A stretch of DNA of 64,000 nt from Clostridia bacterium (GCA_017521565.1 JAFXCE010000144.1:1-64000); one strand, 5' to 3'. Numbered from the stretch's first letter, positions 45,403-54,401 are shown. Made by a program: numbers and translations. The notes: generated by a model not told the origin, from the letters alone.

Positions 45403-46737
45403 ATGGGAATCAGGGAAGGCTGGAAGAAGGAAAAAACCGACCGCAGGAATGGACTTGCGGCGGCGTTTGCGCTGCTGTTCGCGCTCTCTCTGGGGGCAAA
45501 TGCAGCGCTGAGCGCGGAAAAGCAGACGCTTAAGACCCGGCTGGCGATGGAACGTCAGCGGGATATGACAGATGTGGTTGCAGCGATGGCGGATATTGAG
45601 ATCAATCTGCAGAAGCTGCTGATTGCCTCGGGCGCGAGCCAGAGCGTGACGCTGCTGGGCGAGACGGCGCTGCTGGCCCAGCATGTGGAAACGGGGCTCT
45701 CCCGGCTTCCGCTGAGCGCGCAGACGGCGGGCAGCGCGATGAAATTTGCCGGGCAGATGGGCGAATATGTGATGACGCTGGCGACGCAGGTGTCCGGCGG
45801 CGGCGCGCTCAGCGCGGATGATGAGCGGCAGATTGAGGGACTGCTTTCCGCCTGTCAGGGGCTTAATGCGCATCTGCTCAGCGTGGGGGAAAAGCTCTAC
45901 ACCGAACCTATACCGGAGACGGACATTAATCAGGCGCAGGGTTGGCCGGATGAAGCGCTTTCCGGTGAGAGCGGCATACCGTATCCGTCGCTGATTTACG
46001 ACGGCCCGTTTTCCGACGGGCGGACGGACGGTCCGCCAAAGGGGCTGACCGGCGAGCGCATTACGCGCGAACAGGCACGGACATCGGCGGCGCGCTATGC
46101 TGGAACGACTGCGGACCAGGTAAAGGACGCAGCAGACAGCGGCGGGCAGTTTGAGGCCTTTGGCTTTCTTGCGGAGACGGCAGATGGGCGCATCAGCGTG
46201 CAGGTGACCGGGCAGGGCGGGCATTTGCTGTGGATGATGCCGGAGGAGGCGGCGTTTGAGGCGCGCATACCCGTGGAGGAATGCCTTCGCGTGGCGCAGA
46301 TTTACCTGGCGGATCAAGGATTCGGGGAGATGAAGCGCTGCTTTGTCCAGCAGTATGACGGTATGGTGGTGGCCAATTTTGCTGCGGTGCAGGACGGCGT
46401 TGTACTCTATCCGGATCAGGTGAAGGTACAGGTGAGCATGGCGACAGGGATAGTTGTCGGGGCAGAATGCTCGCAGTATCTGATGAACCACGAGAGAAGG
46501 CTGCACCTTTCGCCGAAGCTGACCGCAGAGCAGGCGCGGCAAATGGTTTCCAGCAGGCTTGACGTGCGCGGGGAACAGCTGTGCGTGATTCCAACGGATG
46601 GAGGCGAGCGGCTTTGCTGGGAGTTTGACGGGGAGTTTTCGGGTGAACGCTATCTGGTCTATGTGGATGCCGCGTCGGGAATTGCAGCGGAGATTCTGCG
46701 CGTCACCAGGACACAGGATGGCGAGACGGCGATTTAA
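45403..46737 (+). CDS. ypeB: Germination protein YpeB
   Basis: One N-terminal membrane anchor (about 17-35), a helical middle, and two C-terminal PepSY/YpeB-type domains (ITREQARTSAARYAG and LTAEQARQMVSSRLDV). YpeB is required for SleB stability and placement in spores. 444 aa, close to the Bacillus length. ATG 45403 is preferred, with GGGAG eight bases upstream; ATG 45385 overlaps the sleB stop without a ribosome-binding site. Confidence 0.95.
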   Translation: MGIREGWKKEKTDRRNGLAAAFALLFALSLGANAALSAEKQTLKTRLAMERQRDMTDVVAAMADIEINLQKLLIASGASQSVTLLGETALLAQHVETGLSRLPLSAQTAGSAMKFAGQMGEYVMTLATQVSGGGALSADDERQIEGLLSACQGLNAHLLSVGEKLYTEPIPETDINQAQGWPDEALSGESGIPYPSLIYDGPFSDGRTDGPPKGLTGERITREQARTSAARYAGTTADQVKDAADSGGQFEAFGFLAETADGRISVQVTGQGGHLLWMMPEEAAFEARIPVEECLRVAQIYLADQGFGEMKRCFVQQYDGMVVANFAAVQDGVVLYPDQVKVQVSMATGIVVGAECSQYLMNHERRLHLSPKLTAEQARQMVSSRLDVRGEQLCVIPTDGGERLCWEFDGEFSGERYLVYVDAASGIAAEILRVTRTQDGETAI

Positions 46738-46754
46738 GCGTATAGATGAAACGA

Positions 46755-46782
46755 GGGGAGATACGCATCGGCGTATCTCCCC
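46755..46782. terminator. Bidirectional hairpin after ypeB and the Cys-rich gene
   Basis: Perfect stem GGGGAGATACGC / GCGTATCTCCCC with loop ATCG. The following T tract is poor on both strands, so efficiency is uncertain. Confidence 0.6.
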
Positions 46783-46798
46783 CTGCTTGTGGATGGGA

Positions 46799-47356
46799 TT
46801 ACCAGACTTGCGAGCAGCCGTTGCTGCAGCCATTGCCGCAGCCGTTGCCACAGCCGCAGCGGCGGCGACGGCGGGTAATGCGCTTGCGGGCGACGAGCGT
46901 GATGACGGTCGGGATATTCGAGGATGTGATGGAGACGCATCCGCCGGAGATCGGACCGGTGAAGGTCACATCGTATTCAGGACAGCAGGATGTGATCAGG
47001 TCAATCTCATACTGACCGGGCGTGAGACCGGCGATGACCAGCGGCTCGTCGATTTCCGTGCAGCTGCCGGCGCGCAGGGTGAAGGTTTCGCCGCAGGGAT
47101 AGCTCGGGCCGGTGATGCGGATGGTCAGGCTGCGCGGGGTGCAGCTCTGATTGCCGCAGGGCTCCAGCAGGATGGCGTGAAGGACCAGCGTCGGGCCGTT
47201 GTCGGCATCATTGCCTGCACAGCAGAAATGCACCGGATTGCACAGCAGCGGATGACGCCACTGCGGGAAGGGACAGTAGGAGTGATGATGGCAGAGGTCT
47301 TTGCAGCAATGCGGCTGGAAGCAGCCGAAATGGTTCGTGATGGGATAACATGACAT
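46799..47356 (-). CDS. Cysteine-rich protein with NGC tail (possible spore-surface protein)
   Basis: Not recognised by name. 185 aa. The N-terminal 50 residues are rich in Cys, His and Pro (HFGCFQPHCCKDLCHHHS). The middle (about 55-150) looks like a beta-sandwich (LTIRITGPSYPCGETFTLRAG, LVIAGLTPGQYEIDLI). It then has an RRRRR stretch and a CGCGNGCGNGCSNGC tail. A strong GGAGGTG site precedes the ATG. The NGC pattern recurs in the collagen-like protein at the start of the window, hinting at a disulphide-linked outer spore layer (inference). Confidence 0.7.
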   Translation of the reverse strand: MSCYPITNHFGCFQPHCCKDLCHHHSYCPFPQWRHPLLCNPVHFCCAGNDADNGPTLVLHAILLEPCGNQSCTPRSLTIRITGPSYPCGETFTLRAGSCTEIDEPLVIAGLTPGQYEIDLITSCCPEYDVTFTGPISGGCVSITSSNIPTVITLVARKRITRRRRRCGCGNGCGNGCSNGCSQVW

Positions 47357-47494
47357 GATGTCACACCTCCGCAGAGTCTATGGGAAACGAAGCGCATGCT
47401 TCGTGAAGCTTCAGGTGGAGCTTGCAGGGTGAGGCTCCACTACACGTTATGCGCCGGGTGTATGGCGCGTGAAGCGCGGAAAGGCGGACAAAAC

Positions 47495-47526
47495 GATTTG
47501 CAAATCCTTACAGAGCGCGCTATAAT
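47495..47526 (+). promoter_or_regulatory. Promoter of the flippase operon
   Basis: TTGCAA (47498-47503), 17 bases, TATAAT (47521-47526), within a GATTTGCAAATCCTT block that recurs at 54530. Confidence 0.75.
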
Positions 47527-47571
47527 ATATACTGTATACTCAGGTTCATATGTGGATGAAGGAGATGCGCT

Positions 47572-48867
47572 ATGCGGATCAGAAGCATCGTCCGGCGCGT
47601 GACGGACAACGATTACGTCTATACGATTTTTACCAAGATTATGGCGGTAGTCATCGGCCTGATTGCATCAAGCTATTCCAACCGTTTTCTCGGTCCGGAG
47701 CTCAAGGGTGAACTCGGTCAGATTTCCTCCATGATCTCCATTGTGGCGGTTACGGCAAACTTTGGCCTGTATCAGCCATATCCTTACTACAAGCGTCAGG
47801 GTGAGCCGGATGTGCTCGATAAATTCCTGCGCATTTTCCTGCTGCAGTTCATCGTCTATACGGTAATCGGCATTGTTGGCGCGACGGTACTGGACTCCTT
47901 TGCGCTGACAGCGGTCTGCCTGATCGCGCCGATTCAGGTGCTGGCTAATCAGCTGAGCTTCATGATCATGGTGGAGGACGTGAAGTTCAAAAACAAGATA
48001 TTCTTCACTGCGCGCATCACCAATACGCTGATCACGATCCTTGCGTTCTACACCATGAACCGCACGATCATGGTCTCTTTGGCGCTGGTTGTCGTGGGCG
48101 ATCTGATCACGGTGATCATGGCGCTGCGCCGCATGAAGCGCATGCCCAATCCGCTGAAGGCGGATCTGCGCTTTGCAGCGAAGATCGTGCCGTTTGGCAT
48201 CGTGTCGATGATCACCACGCTGATGGTCACGCTCAATTACCGCATTGATACGCTGATGATGGGCTATATGTTCGGAATTCCCGACGTGGAGATCGGCTAT
48301 TACACGCTTGGCGTATCGCTGTCGGAATATGGCTGGCTGATTCCGGACGCCTTCCGTGAGGTGCTTTTCTCGCGCACGGCGAAGGATGACGCCGTCGGCG
48401 AGGTGACCATGAGCATGAAGGTCAACCTCTACCTGACGATGATGATGATTCTCGGCATTCTGCTGCTGGGCAAGCCGGTGATCTGGCTGCTCGCCGGCGC
48501 GGAATACCTGCCGGCATATCCGGTGACGGTCCTGCTGATTGCGGGAATCATTCCGATGAGTTATTTCAAGATCATTGGCACGCTGCTGCTGGCACAGGGA
48601 AAAAAGTATACCTATCTGGGCATGCTGACGCTCTCAGTCGTTGCGAATATCATTTGCAACATGTTTACCATCCCGCTTTGGGGCAAGATGGGTGCGGCGG
48701 CGGCGTCGGTGGTGTCCTATACCGTGGCCGGCGGCTGTTTCCTGGCGTATTATCTGCATAGCTATGACATTCCCGTGCGCGATGTGTTCCTCTTTAAGCC
48801 AGAGGAGATCGCGCGGCTCAAGGGCATGATCGGCAAAGTGAAGAGAAAGCTTGGCGCAAAGGCGTAA
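47572..48867 (+). CDS. Oligosaccharide/polysaccharide flippase family protein (Wzx/MATE-like)
   Basis: 431 aa with about 12 hydrophobic helices and the family pattern: KIMAVVIGLIASSYSNRFLGPELKGELGQ at the N-terminus, MLVTLNYRIDTLMMGY-like, and PAYPVTVLLIAGIIPM. Such proteins move lipid-linked sugars to the outer face of the membrane. No glycan cluster is adjacent, so the cargo is unknown. It heads a likely operon with the AAA+ gene (11-base gap). Confidence 0.88.
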   Translation: MRIRSIVRRVTDNDYVYTIFTKIMAVVIGLIASSYSNRFLGPELKGELGQISSMISIVAVTANFGLYQPYPYYKRQGEPDVLDKFLRIFLLQFIVYTVIGIVGATVLDSFALTAVCLIAPIQVLANQLSFMIMVEDVKFKNKIFFTARITNTLITILAFYTMNRTIMVSLALVVVGDLITVIMALRRMKRMPNPLKADLRFAAKIVPFGIVSMITTLMVTLNYRIDTLMMGYMFGIPDVEIGYYTLGVSLSEYGWLIPDAFREVLFSRTAKDDAVGEVTMSMKVNLYLTMMMILGILLLGKPVIWLLAGAEYLPAYPVTVLLIAGIIPMSYFKIIGTLLLAQGKKYTYLGMLTLSVVANIICNMFTIPLWGKMGAAAASVVSYTVAGGCFLAYYLHSYDIPVRDVFLFKPEEIARLKGMIGKVKRKLGAKA

Positions 48868-48878
48868 AGGAGTATAGC

Positions 48879-50390
48879 ATGAGCGAACAGATGAAGAAGG
48901 GCAAAGAGGCATATACGCAGATGGAGAACGCCTGCAACCTGCTTGTGGCAAGCGGGAACTGGCAGCGCGTCGGCGCCAGCGATATCAAGCTTTTTCTGGA
49001 TATGTACACACAGTCGCTGCTGCTGCGGATGGCGCAGGCGAACGGCTCCGTCTCTGCGCAGATGCTGCGCTTTATTGCGGAAGTTCCTGCGCGCGATGTG
49101 CTTTCCATTGGCAGGGCGAGCGGCGAGGGCGCGCTGAATATCGGGCATAAGAACCGTTCCTTTGCAGAGGGAACGCCGCTGCTGCTTCGCTGCTGCGCCG
49201 CGATGGATGATAAGGACGGGACGGCAAGCGCGCAGCAGTTTGTCGCCGGCGTGTCGCAGCTGCTCTACAGCGCTGCCGATGTGGACGGCGGTATGACCGG
49301 CAGGCAGCTGAACTTTATCACGACCTATCTGGGCAGCCTGCGCACATTCCTGCTCACGCGCGCGGCGGGCCGCCATGTTTCCGGCGCGCAGCAGATGCAC
49401 ATCCGTGAAGAAGCCCCGGGCGAAAAGCAAGGCGGGGCGGATACGGGCAAAACCGCACCTGCTGCGAAGAGCGGCGAACAGAAGCCGGACAAGCAGGAAG
49501 AGCCGGAGGAGACGCTTGAGGAGCTGATGGCAGAGCTTGACAGCCTGATCGGTCTTGACGGCGTGAAGCATGAGGTGCGCTCGCTGATCAACCTGATCAA
49601 GGTCCGCGCCATGCGCAAGGAGCATGGGCTCAAGGTCATGGACATGAGCTTCCACATGGTCTTTACCGGCAACCCGGGCACGGGCAAGACGACCGTTGCG
49701 CGCCTTGTGGCGAAGATTTACAAGCGGCTCGGCTTTCTGAGCAAGGGCCAGCTGATCGAGACGGATCGCAGCGGTCTGGTTGCGGGCTATGTCGGCCAGA
49801 CGGCGGGCAAGGTGACAGAGGTGGTTACCAGCGCGCTGGGCGGCATTCTCTTTATCGATGAGGCCTATGCGCTGGCGCGCAAGGGCATGGACAATGACTT
49901 CGGGCGCGAGGCGATTGACACGCTGGTCAAGCTCATGGAGGACAACCGGGACGACCTTGTTGTGATCGTTGCCGGATATACGGACGAGATGCATGACTTC
50001 CTGACCAGCAATCCGGGCCTGATTTCCCGCTTTAATAAGTATATCGATTTCCCGGATTACACGGACGACGAGCTGATGGATATCCTTGCGATGAACGCGA
50101 AGAAGCAAGGCTATGCTGTTTCGGATGCGGCAAACGGCGTTGTCCGCGCGATGCTCGAGGCGATGACGGTGGGCGACCGGCTCGACTTCGGCAATGCGCG
50201 CGGCATGCGCAATACGCTTGAAAAGCTCGTACAGGCTCAGGCTAATCGTCTGGCCAGCCTCACAGGCGAGATCACAAAGGACATGCTTTGCGAGATCACG
50301 GAGGACGACGCCAAGGCCGCGCTGTATACCGAAGAGGCGCTTCAGGCGATGGAGAACGAAGCGCAGGAACTGAAAGAAGAAAAGGAATAA
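48879..50390 (+). CDS. AAA+ ATPase of the CbxX/CfqX/SpoVK type with N-terminal helical domain
   Basis: Residues 1-165 are helical and TerB-like, then a charged linker (170-215). One AAA+ module of the CbxX/SpoVK family follows: Walker A TGNPGTGKTT, Walker B GGILFIDEAYAL, the sensor region DLVVIVAGYTDEM, and an SRF arginine-finger motif. SpoVK is a sporulation protein of unknown substrate; CbxX remodels Rubisco. The gene lies downstream of the flippase and 6 bases before an ABC-F gene. It could be a general remodelling ATPase; SpoVK identity is not proven. Confidence 0.85.
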   Translation: MSEQMKKGKEAYTQMENACNLLVASGNWQRVGASDIKLFLDMYTQSLLLRMAQANGSVSAQMLRFIAEVPARDVLSIGRASGEGALNIGHKNRSFAEGTPLLLRCCAAMDDKDGTASAQQFVAGVSQLLYSAADVDGGMTGRQLNFITTYLGSLRTFLLTRAAGRHVSGAQQMHIREEAPGEKQGGADTGKTAPAAKSGEQKPDKQEEPEETLEELMAELDSLIGLDGVKHEVRSLINLIKVRAMRKEHGLKVMDMSFHMVFTGNPGTGKTTVARLVAKIYKRLGFLSKGQLIETDRSGLVAGYVGQTAGKVTEVVTSALGGILFIDEAYALARKGMDNDFGREAIDTLVKLMEDNRDDLVVIVAGYTDEMHDFLTSNPGLISRFNKYIDFPDYTDDELMDILAMNAKKQGYAVSDAANGVVRAMLEAMTVGDRLDFGNARGMRNTLEKLVQAQANRLASLTGEITKDMLCEITEDDAKAALYTEEALQAMENEAQELKEEKE

Positions 50391-50396
50391 CCCGAT

Positions 50397-52196
50397 ATGG
50401 CTGCCATTCTCTCTGCGGAACACATCAAAAAGAGCTATACGCTCAAAAAACTGATCACCGACGCGACGCTCTATATTTCCGAGCATGACAGGATCGGTGT
50501 TGTAGGCGTGAACGGAACCGGCAAGTCCACACTGCTCAAAATTCTCTGCGGCATGGAGGAACCCGACGAGGGCATCGTCATGCGCAGAAACGGCCTGCGC
50601 GTCAGCTTCCTGCCGCAGATGCCCCAGTACGATGCGCAGCGCACGAGCGTGGAGCAGGTGCTCTTTGATGCGCCGAAGGACGTTGGCGCGCCGGATGAAT
50701 ACGAGGCGAAGGCGCTGCTGACGCAGCTGGGCATCACGGATTTTGAAAGCGATGTACGCACGTTCTCCGGCGGGCAAAAAAAGCGCGTGGCGCTGGCCGC
50801 GGCGTTGATTCGCCCGGTGGATCTGCTGCTGCTGGACGAACCCACTAACCACATCGACGCGCAGATGATCGCATGGCTGGAAAACCGGCTGGCGGGCTAT
50901 CGAGGCGCACTGATGATGGTCACGCACGATCGCTATTTCCTCGACCGTGTCTGCAACCGCATCGCAGAGCTGGATCTGGGCGGGCTGTATATGCACGATG
51001 GCAATTTCTCTTACTACCTTGAGCAGAAGGCTGCCAGACTGGATATGGAAAACGCGGCTGCACGCAAGCGCAGCTCGATCCTCCGGCGAGAACTGGAGTG
51101 GATCCGCCGCGGCGCGCAGGCGCGCAGCACCAAGCAAAAGGCGCGCATCCAGCGGTTTGAGGAGATGAGCGCGATCAAGGGGCCGCAGGCGGAAAGCAAG
51201 CTCGCGCTGACCTCCACCAGCGCGCGGCTTGGCAGGCGCATCGTCGAATGCGAAGGTGTATGCAAGGCAATGGGCGGGCGGCAGCTCGTCAGGAACTTCA
51301 CCTATACGATCCTGCGCGACGAGCGTATGGCGATTGTCGGCGCGAATGGCAGCGGCAAGACGACTATGCTGCGCATGCTCGCGGGCGAGCTTGAACCGGA
51401 CAGCGGCAGCGTAGTGCTGGGCGATACGGTCAAGGTGGGCTTTTTCAAGCAGGAGTTTCCTCGCGTGGATGAAAGCATGCGCCTGATCGACTTCATGAAG
51501 GACATCGCGGAATATGTTTATACGCCCGAGGGACGCTTTTCTGCCAGCCAGATGCTCGAGCAGTTCCTCTTTCCGCCGGATGTGCAGCTCACGCCGGTCA
51601 ATCGGCTATCCGGCGGCGAAAAACGCAGGCTTTATCTGGCCAGCGTGCTGATGGCCTCTCCGAACGTGCTGCTGCTGGATGAGCCGACAAACGATCTGGA
51701 CATTGCAACGCTGGAGATTCTGGAGGATTATCTTTCTTCCTTTGCCGGCGCTGTTGTCGTTGTGTCGCATGACCGATCCTTCCTTGATCGCGTGGCAGGC
51801 AGACTGTTTGCCTTCGAGGATGGCGCACAGCTTGTGCAGTATGTCTGCCCGTTTTCGGATTATCTGGATCATGTGGCCGCGCAGCAGGAGTTGGCCGCGA
51901 AGGCGCAGAAGCAGGAATCCGCTGCGCCGGCGCAGCGCAGGGAGAAGCAGCGTGAACTGCGCATGAGCTTTAAAGAGCAGCGCGATTATGAGACGATTGA
52001 CGCGCGCATCGAAGCGCTCAACGAGAAGATTGAGAGTATCGACGCGGACATCGCAAGGAATGCGAGTGATTTTGTGAAGCTGACTGAGCTGGCTGCGCTC
52101 AAGGAAAAGACCGAGCAGGAGCTTGCCGAGGCGGAGGAGCGCTGGCTTTATCTGACTGATCTGGCAGAGCGCATCGAGGCGCAGAAAAAGGCATAA
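50397..52196 (+). CDS. ABC-F family ATPase
   Basis: Two ATPase domains without membrane helices. Walker A motifs are GVNGTGKSTLLK and GANGSGKTTMLR, signatures FSGGQKKRV and LSGGEKRRLYLA, and Walker B LLLLDEPTNHID and LLLDEPTNDLD. The linker and a C-terminal coiled coil (about 515-598) resemble Uup/EttA-type ribosome-associated factors. ABC-F proteins act on translating or stalled ribosomes; some give antibiotic resistance, but this cannot be judged by eye. 599 aa. Confidence 0.93.
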   Translation: MAAILSAEHIKKSYTLKKLITDATLYISEHDRIGVVGVNGTGKSTLLKILCGMEEPDEGIVMRRNGLRVSFLPQMPQYDAQRTSVEQVLFDAPKDVGAPDEYEAKALLTQLGITDFESDVRTFSGGQKKRVALAAALIRPVDLLLLDEPTNHIDAQMIAWLENRLAGYRGALMMVTHDRYFLDRVCNRIAELDLGGLYMHDGNFSYYLEQKAARLDMENAAARKRSSILRRELEWIRRGAQARSTKQKARIQRFEEMSAIKGPQAESKLALTSTSARLGRRIVECEGVCKAMGGRQLVRNFTYTILRDERMAIVGANGSGKTTMLRMLAGELEPDSGSVVLGDTVKVGFFKQEFPRVDESMRLIDFMKDIAEYVYTPEGRFSASQMLEQFLFPPDVQLTPVNRLSGGEKRRLYLASVLMASPNVLLLDEPTNDLDIATLEILEDYLSSFAGAVVVVSHDRSFLDRVAGRLFAFEDGAQLVQYVCPFSDYLDHVAAQQELAAKAQKQESAAPAQRREKQRELRMSFKEQRDYETIDARIEALNEKIESIDADIARNASDFVKLTELAALKEKTEQELAEAEERWLYLTDLAERIEAQKKA

Positions 52197-52302
52197 TAAA
52201 GCGCAGGGTTGAACGCGCATCCGTTTTCCCGGAGGGTATAAACGGATGCGCGTTTGCATATCCTTTCTATTGTTCGAGTGCATGGATAGGAGGATATGTG
52301 AT

Positions 52303-52962
52303 ATGCGTGCAAACAAAAAAGCAATGCTTGCTGCGGGGCTGCTGATGGGCGCAGCCGTGCTGACAGGCTGCACGGCGGATACAAAACAGGCTTCAACGCC
52401 GACGCCGCAGGCAGCGCAGCAGGCGACAGCCCAACCTGAGACAGCTAAGCCTGAGACAGCCAAGCCGCAGACAACCGCCGGCGCACAGGCTTCTCCCGCG
52501 ACAGATGGAGAAGCCGGAGACGAGGAAACCTCCGCGCCGCTATCCCTGACCGTTGACGAAAAGAAAGCGGAAGCAGGCGCGATTACCGAGGGCGACATGG
52601 TGATGCTGCCGCTTATTGAGACGGGCGAGCTGCTTGGATGGAAGCCGGGCGGCGAGGAAACCGGCGATGAGACACAGACCCGGCGCGTGATCACGCTTGA
52701 AAAAGACGAAAGCCGCATCACTGTTTCCTGGACAGTCAGCGACAATACGGTAAAGGGCATTACGTGGCAGAAGGATGGGTTGCTCATTCCTGTGGATACG
52801 AAGATCACGACACAGGCGGGCAGCGTGTATGTGCCGTCTGCGTTCTTTGAAGAAGCGATGGATGTACGGGTTGTCCGGACGGAAAAAAGCGTCTCCGTAA
52901 AGCCGCCAGAACCCAAGGATACCCCCGAAACACAGCCGCAGGAGGCTGGTGAAAACGGCTAA
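52303..52962 (+). CDS. Lipoprotein with copper-amine-oxidase-N-like domain
   Basis: Signal peptide with lipobox VLTGC (Cys at about residue 24), then a low-complexity Thr/Pro/Ala/Gln linker (28-75). The C-terminal domain has repeated halves ending VMLPLIETGELLGWKPG and VYVPSAFFEEAMDV, like the stalk-type copper amine oxidase N domain found in many surface proteins of Bacillota. Function unknown. ATG 52303 is nine bases after AGGAGG. Confidence 0.8.
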   Translation: MRANKKAMLAAGLLMGAAVLTGCTADTKQASTPTPQAAQQATAQPETAKPETAKPQTTAGAQASPATDGEAGDEETSAPLSLTVDEKKAEAGAITEGDMVMLPLIETGELLGWKPGGEETGDETQTRRVITLEKDESRITVSWTVSDNTVKGITWQKDGLLIPVDTKITTQAGSVYVPSAFFEEAMDVRVVRTEKSVSVKPPEPKDTPETQPQEAGENG

Positions 52963-52969
52963 AAAACCG

Positions 52970-52998
52970 TTGACAGCCTCAGATGATACTGCTATAAT
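52970..52998 (+). promoter_or_regulatory. Consensus sigma-A promoter of the 6S-like RNA
   Basis: TTGACA (52970-52975), 17 bases, TATAAT (52993-52998) with extended TGC. Confidence 0.88.
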
Positions 52999-53002
52999 AA
53001 TC

Positions 53003-53218
53003 CCAGAAGCCAGCGGAAAACCCGCTGGGTCAGATGTCCTGGGGTGTGCGCCAGTCGTCTGTATTTTCTCCTACATATACATAACAGGAGCCCGGATGTT
53101 GATTCGCGGATGTCATGCCCCCGTCTTAGTACGCCAGGGGACGGCAGAAGCGCGTCACAGGGCGCCGACCTACCGCGAGCGGTGGGTGAAAAACGACGGC
53201 AGCGGCACTTTGGGATTC
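53003..53218 (+). ncRNA. ssrS: Probable 6S RNA
   Basis: This accounts for most of the 365-base gap between the lipoprotein and apbE. A consensus promoter and a strong terminator frame a structured, non-coding stretch. Its 5' end (ATCCCAGAAGCC) pairs with its 3' end (GGCACTTTGGGAT). The 5' part (a GCGG/CCGC hairpin followed by GGTCAG...GTCCTGGGG) and the 3' part (hairpin, then GACGGCAGCGGCA) parallel the arms around the central bubble of known 6S RNAs. The length (about 215 nt) fits. 6S RNA traps sigma-A RNA polymerase in stationary phase. Assigned by eye; ends approximate. Confidence 0.65.
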
Positions 53219-53229
53219 TTTGGCGATCA

Positions 53230-53260
53230 GCGCAGTCCGAGACATTCGGGCTGCGTTTTT
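53230..53260 (+). terminator. Terminator of the 6S-like RNA
   Basis: Stem CGCAGTCCGA / TCGGGCTGCG (53231-53240, 53246-53255) followed by T5. Confidence 0.9.
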
Positions 53261-53287
53261 GTATGGATGACAGATTTCGTGGGGATT

Positions 53288-53314
53288 AAAAAAGCTCTCC
53301 CCAAAGGGAGAGCC
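53288..53314 (-). terminator. Terminator of the second apbE gene
   Basis: On the minus strand GGCTCTCCC, short loop, GGGAGAGC, then T6. Confidence 0.9.
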
Positions 53315-53327
53315 GGAAAGCATTTCA

Positions 53328-54401
53328 TCAATAGTTTACCGCGCCGTAGGACTTGGCGATGTTCATCGCGCCGTTGGTCAGCTTCTTGCGGCCGTCAGTG
53401 AAGATCCACATGGCCTCCACGCCGTCAAGCGAATCAACCAGCGCGCGGGACTCTTCGTACGGCATCAGATAAGCTGCGGTGGAGAGCATGTCCGCCAGAC
53501 CGGAATCCTCGGTGATGATGGAGACGGAACGGAACTCCGTGGCCGGCATCAGCGTGTCCGGATCGATCAGGTGATGATAGTTCTGACCGTCCACTGTATA
53601 AAAGCGCTGATAATCGCCGGAGGTCACGACGGACGTGTTGGAGATAAACAGCGTTTCAACGATGTCGCTCAGGCCGAGCACCGCACCGTCCGGATCCTGA
53701 ATGCCCACGCCCCAGCCCTTGCGGCCGTCCATCGGGGGATTGCCAAGGCGGACGTTTCCGCCTGCGCTGATGATGAAGGAGTTCATCTCGCTGTCAAGCA
53801 GCATCTGAGCAATCAGCTCGGTGGCATAGCCCTTGGCAGCGGCGCCGACGTCGAGCTTGAGCAGGGGATCGGCAAAGAAGACAGTCCTGTTCTCCTCGTC
53901 GAGGATGAGATTGTTGATGTCGATGTGTTCTGCAGCTGCCTCAAGCGCTTCCATCGGAGGGAGCTTGGCGTTAAGCGGGTCATCAAGACCTGCCTCGCGG
54001 TATTCATGCCAGATGGAGAGCACCGCGCCCATGGCGATGTTCGTTTGCTGCTGGCAGAGCGCGTAGTTGTCCTTGCAGAGCTTGAACAGGTTGAAGAGCG
54101 TCTCCTCGACGGCGACGGGTTCCTGCGCGGCTCTCTGGTTGAGGCTGTGGATGTTGATGATCCCCTCGTCCTCATAGCTGTTGTAGGTATCAAAGAGCTT
54201 GTGCATGTGGATGTACTGATTATGCACTTCGGCGGACCATTTGTCATAGGTTTCCTGATCAGGAGCAAAGCCGATAAGCTGGATGACGGTATCAAAGGTA
54301 TCCATAAAGACCGAGCTGTACCGGGTCATTTCTGCATGACCGGGAAGGGCCAGGGCGATTACCAGCACGACAAGCAGCAGCGCTGCAGCCAGTTTTTTCA
54401 T
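53328..54401 (-). CDS. apbE: FAD:protein FMN transferase (ApbE family), second copy
   Basis: Signal peptide (about residues 1-23), then the ApbE fold: FMDTFDTVIQLIGF, a helical middle, LKLDVGAAAKGYATELI, SAGGNVRLGN, and YHHLIDPDTLMPATEF with a metal-site stretch DSGLADMLSTAAYL. It attaches FMN to exported flavoproteins such as RnfG/NqrC-like proteins or FMN-binding proteins; no target is next to it. ATG 54401 is used, as GGAGG overlaps an earlier in-frame ATG at 54419. About 357 aa; sequence clearly differs from the copy at 27564-28784. Confidence 0.92.
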   Translation of the reverse strand: MKKLAAALLLVVLVIALALPGHAEMTRYSSVFMDTFDTVIQLIGFAPDQETYDKWSAEVHNQYIHMHKLFDTYNSYEDEGIINIHSLNQRAAQEPVAVEETLFNLFKLCKDNYALCQQQTNIAMGAVLSIWHEYREAGLDDPLNAKLPPMEALEAAAEHIDINNLILDEENRTVFFADPLLKLDVGAAAKGYATELIAQMLLDSEMNSFIISAGGNVRLGNPPMDGRKGWGVGIQDPDGAVLGLSDIVETLFISNTSVVTSGDYQRFYTVDGQNYHHLIDPDTLMPATEFRSVSIITEDSGLADMLSTAAYLMPYEESRALVDSLDGVEAMWIFTDGRKKLTNGAMNIAKSYGAVNY

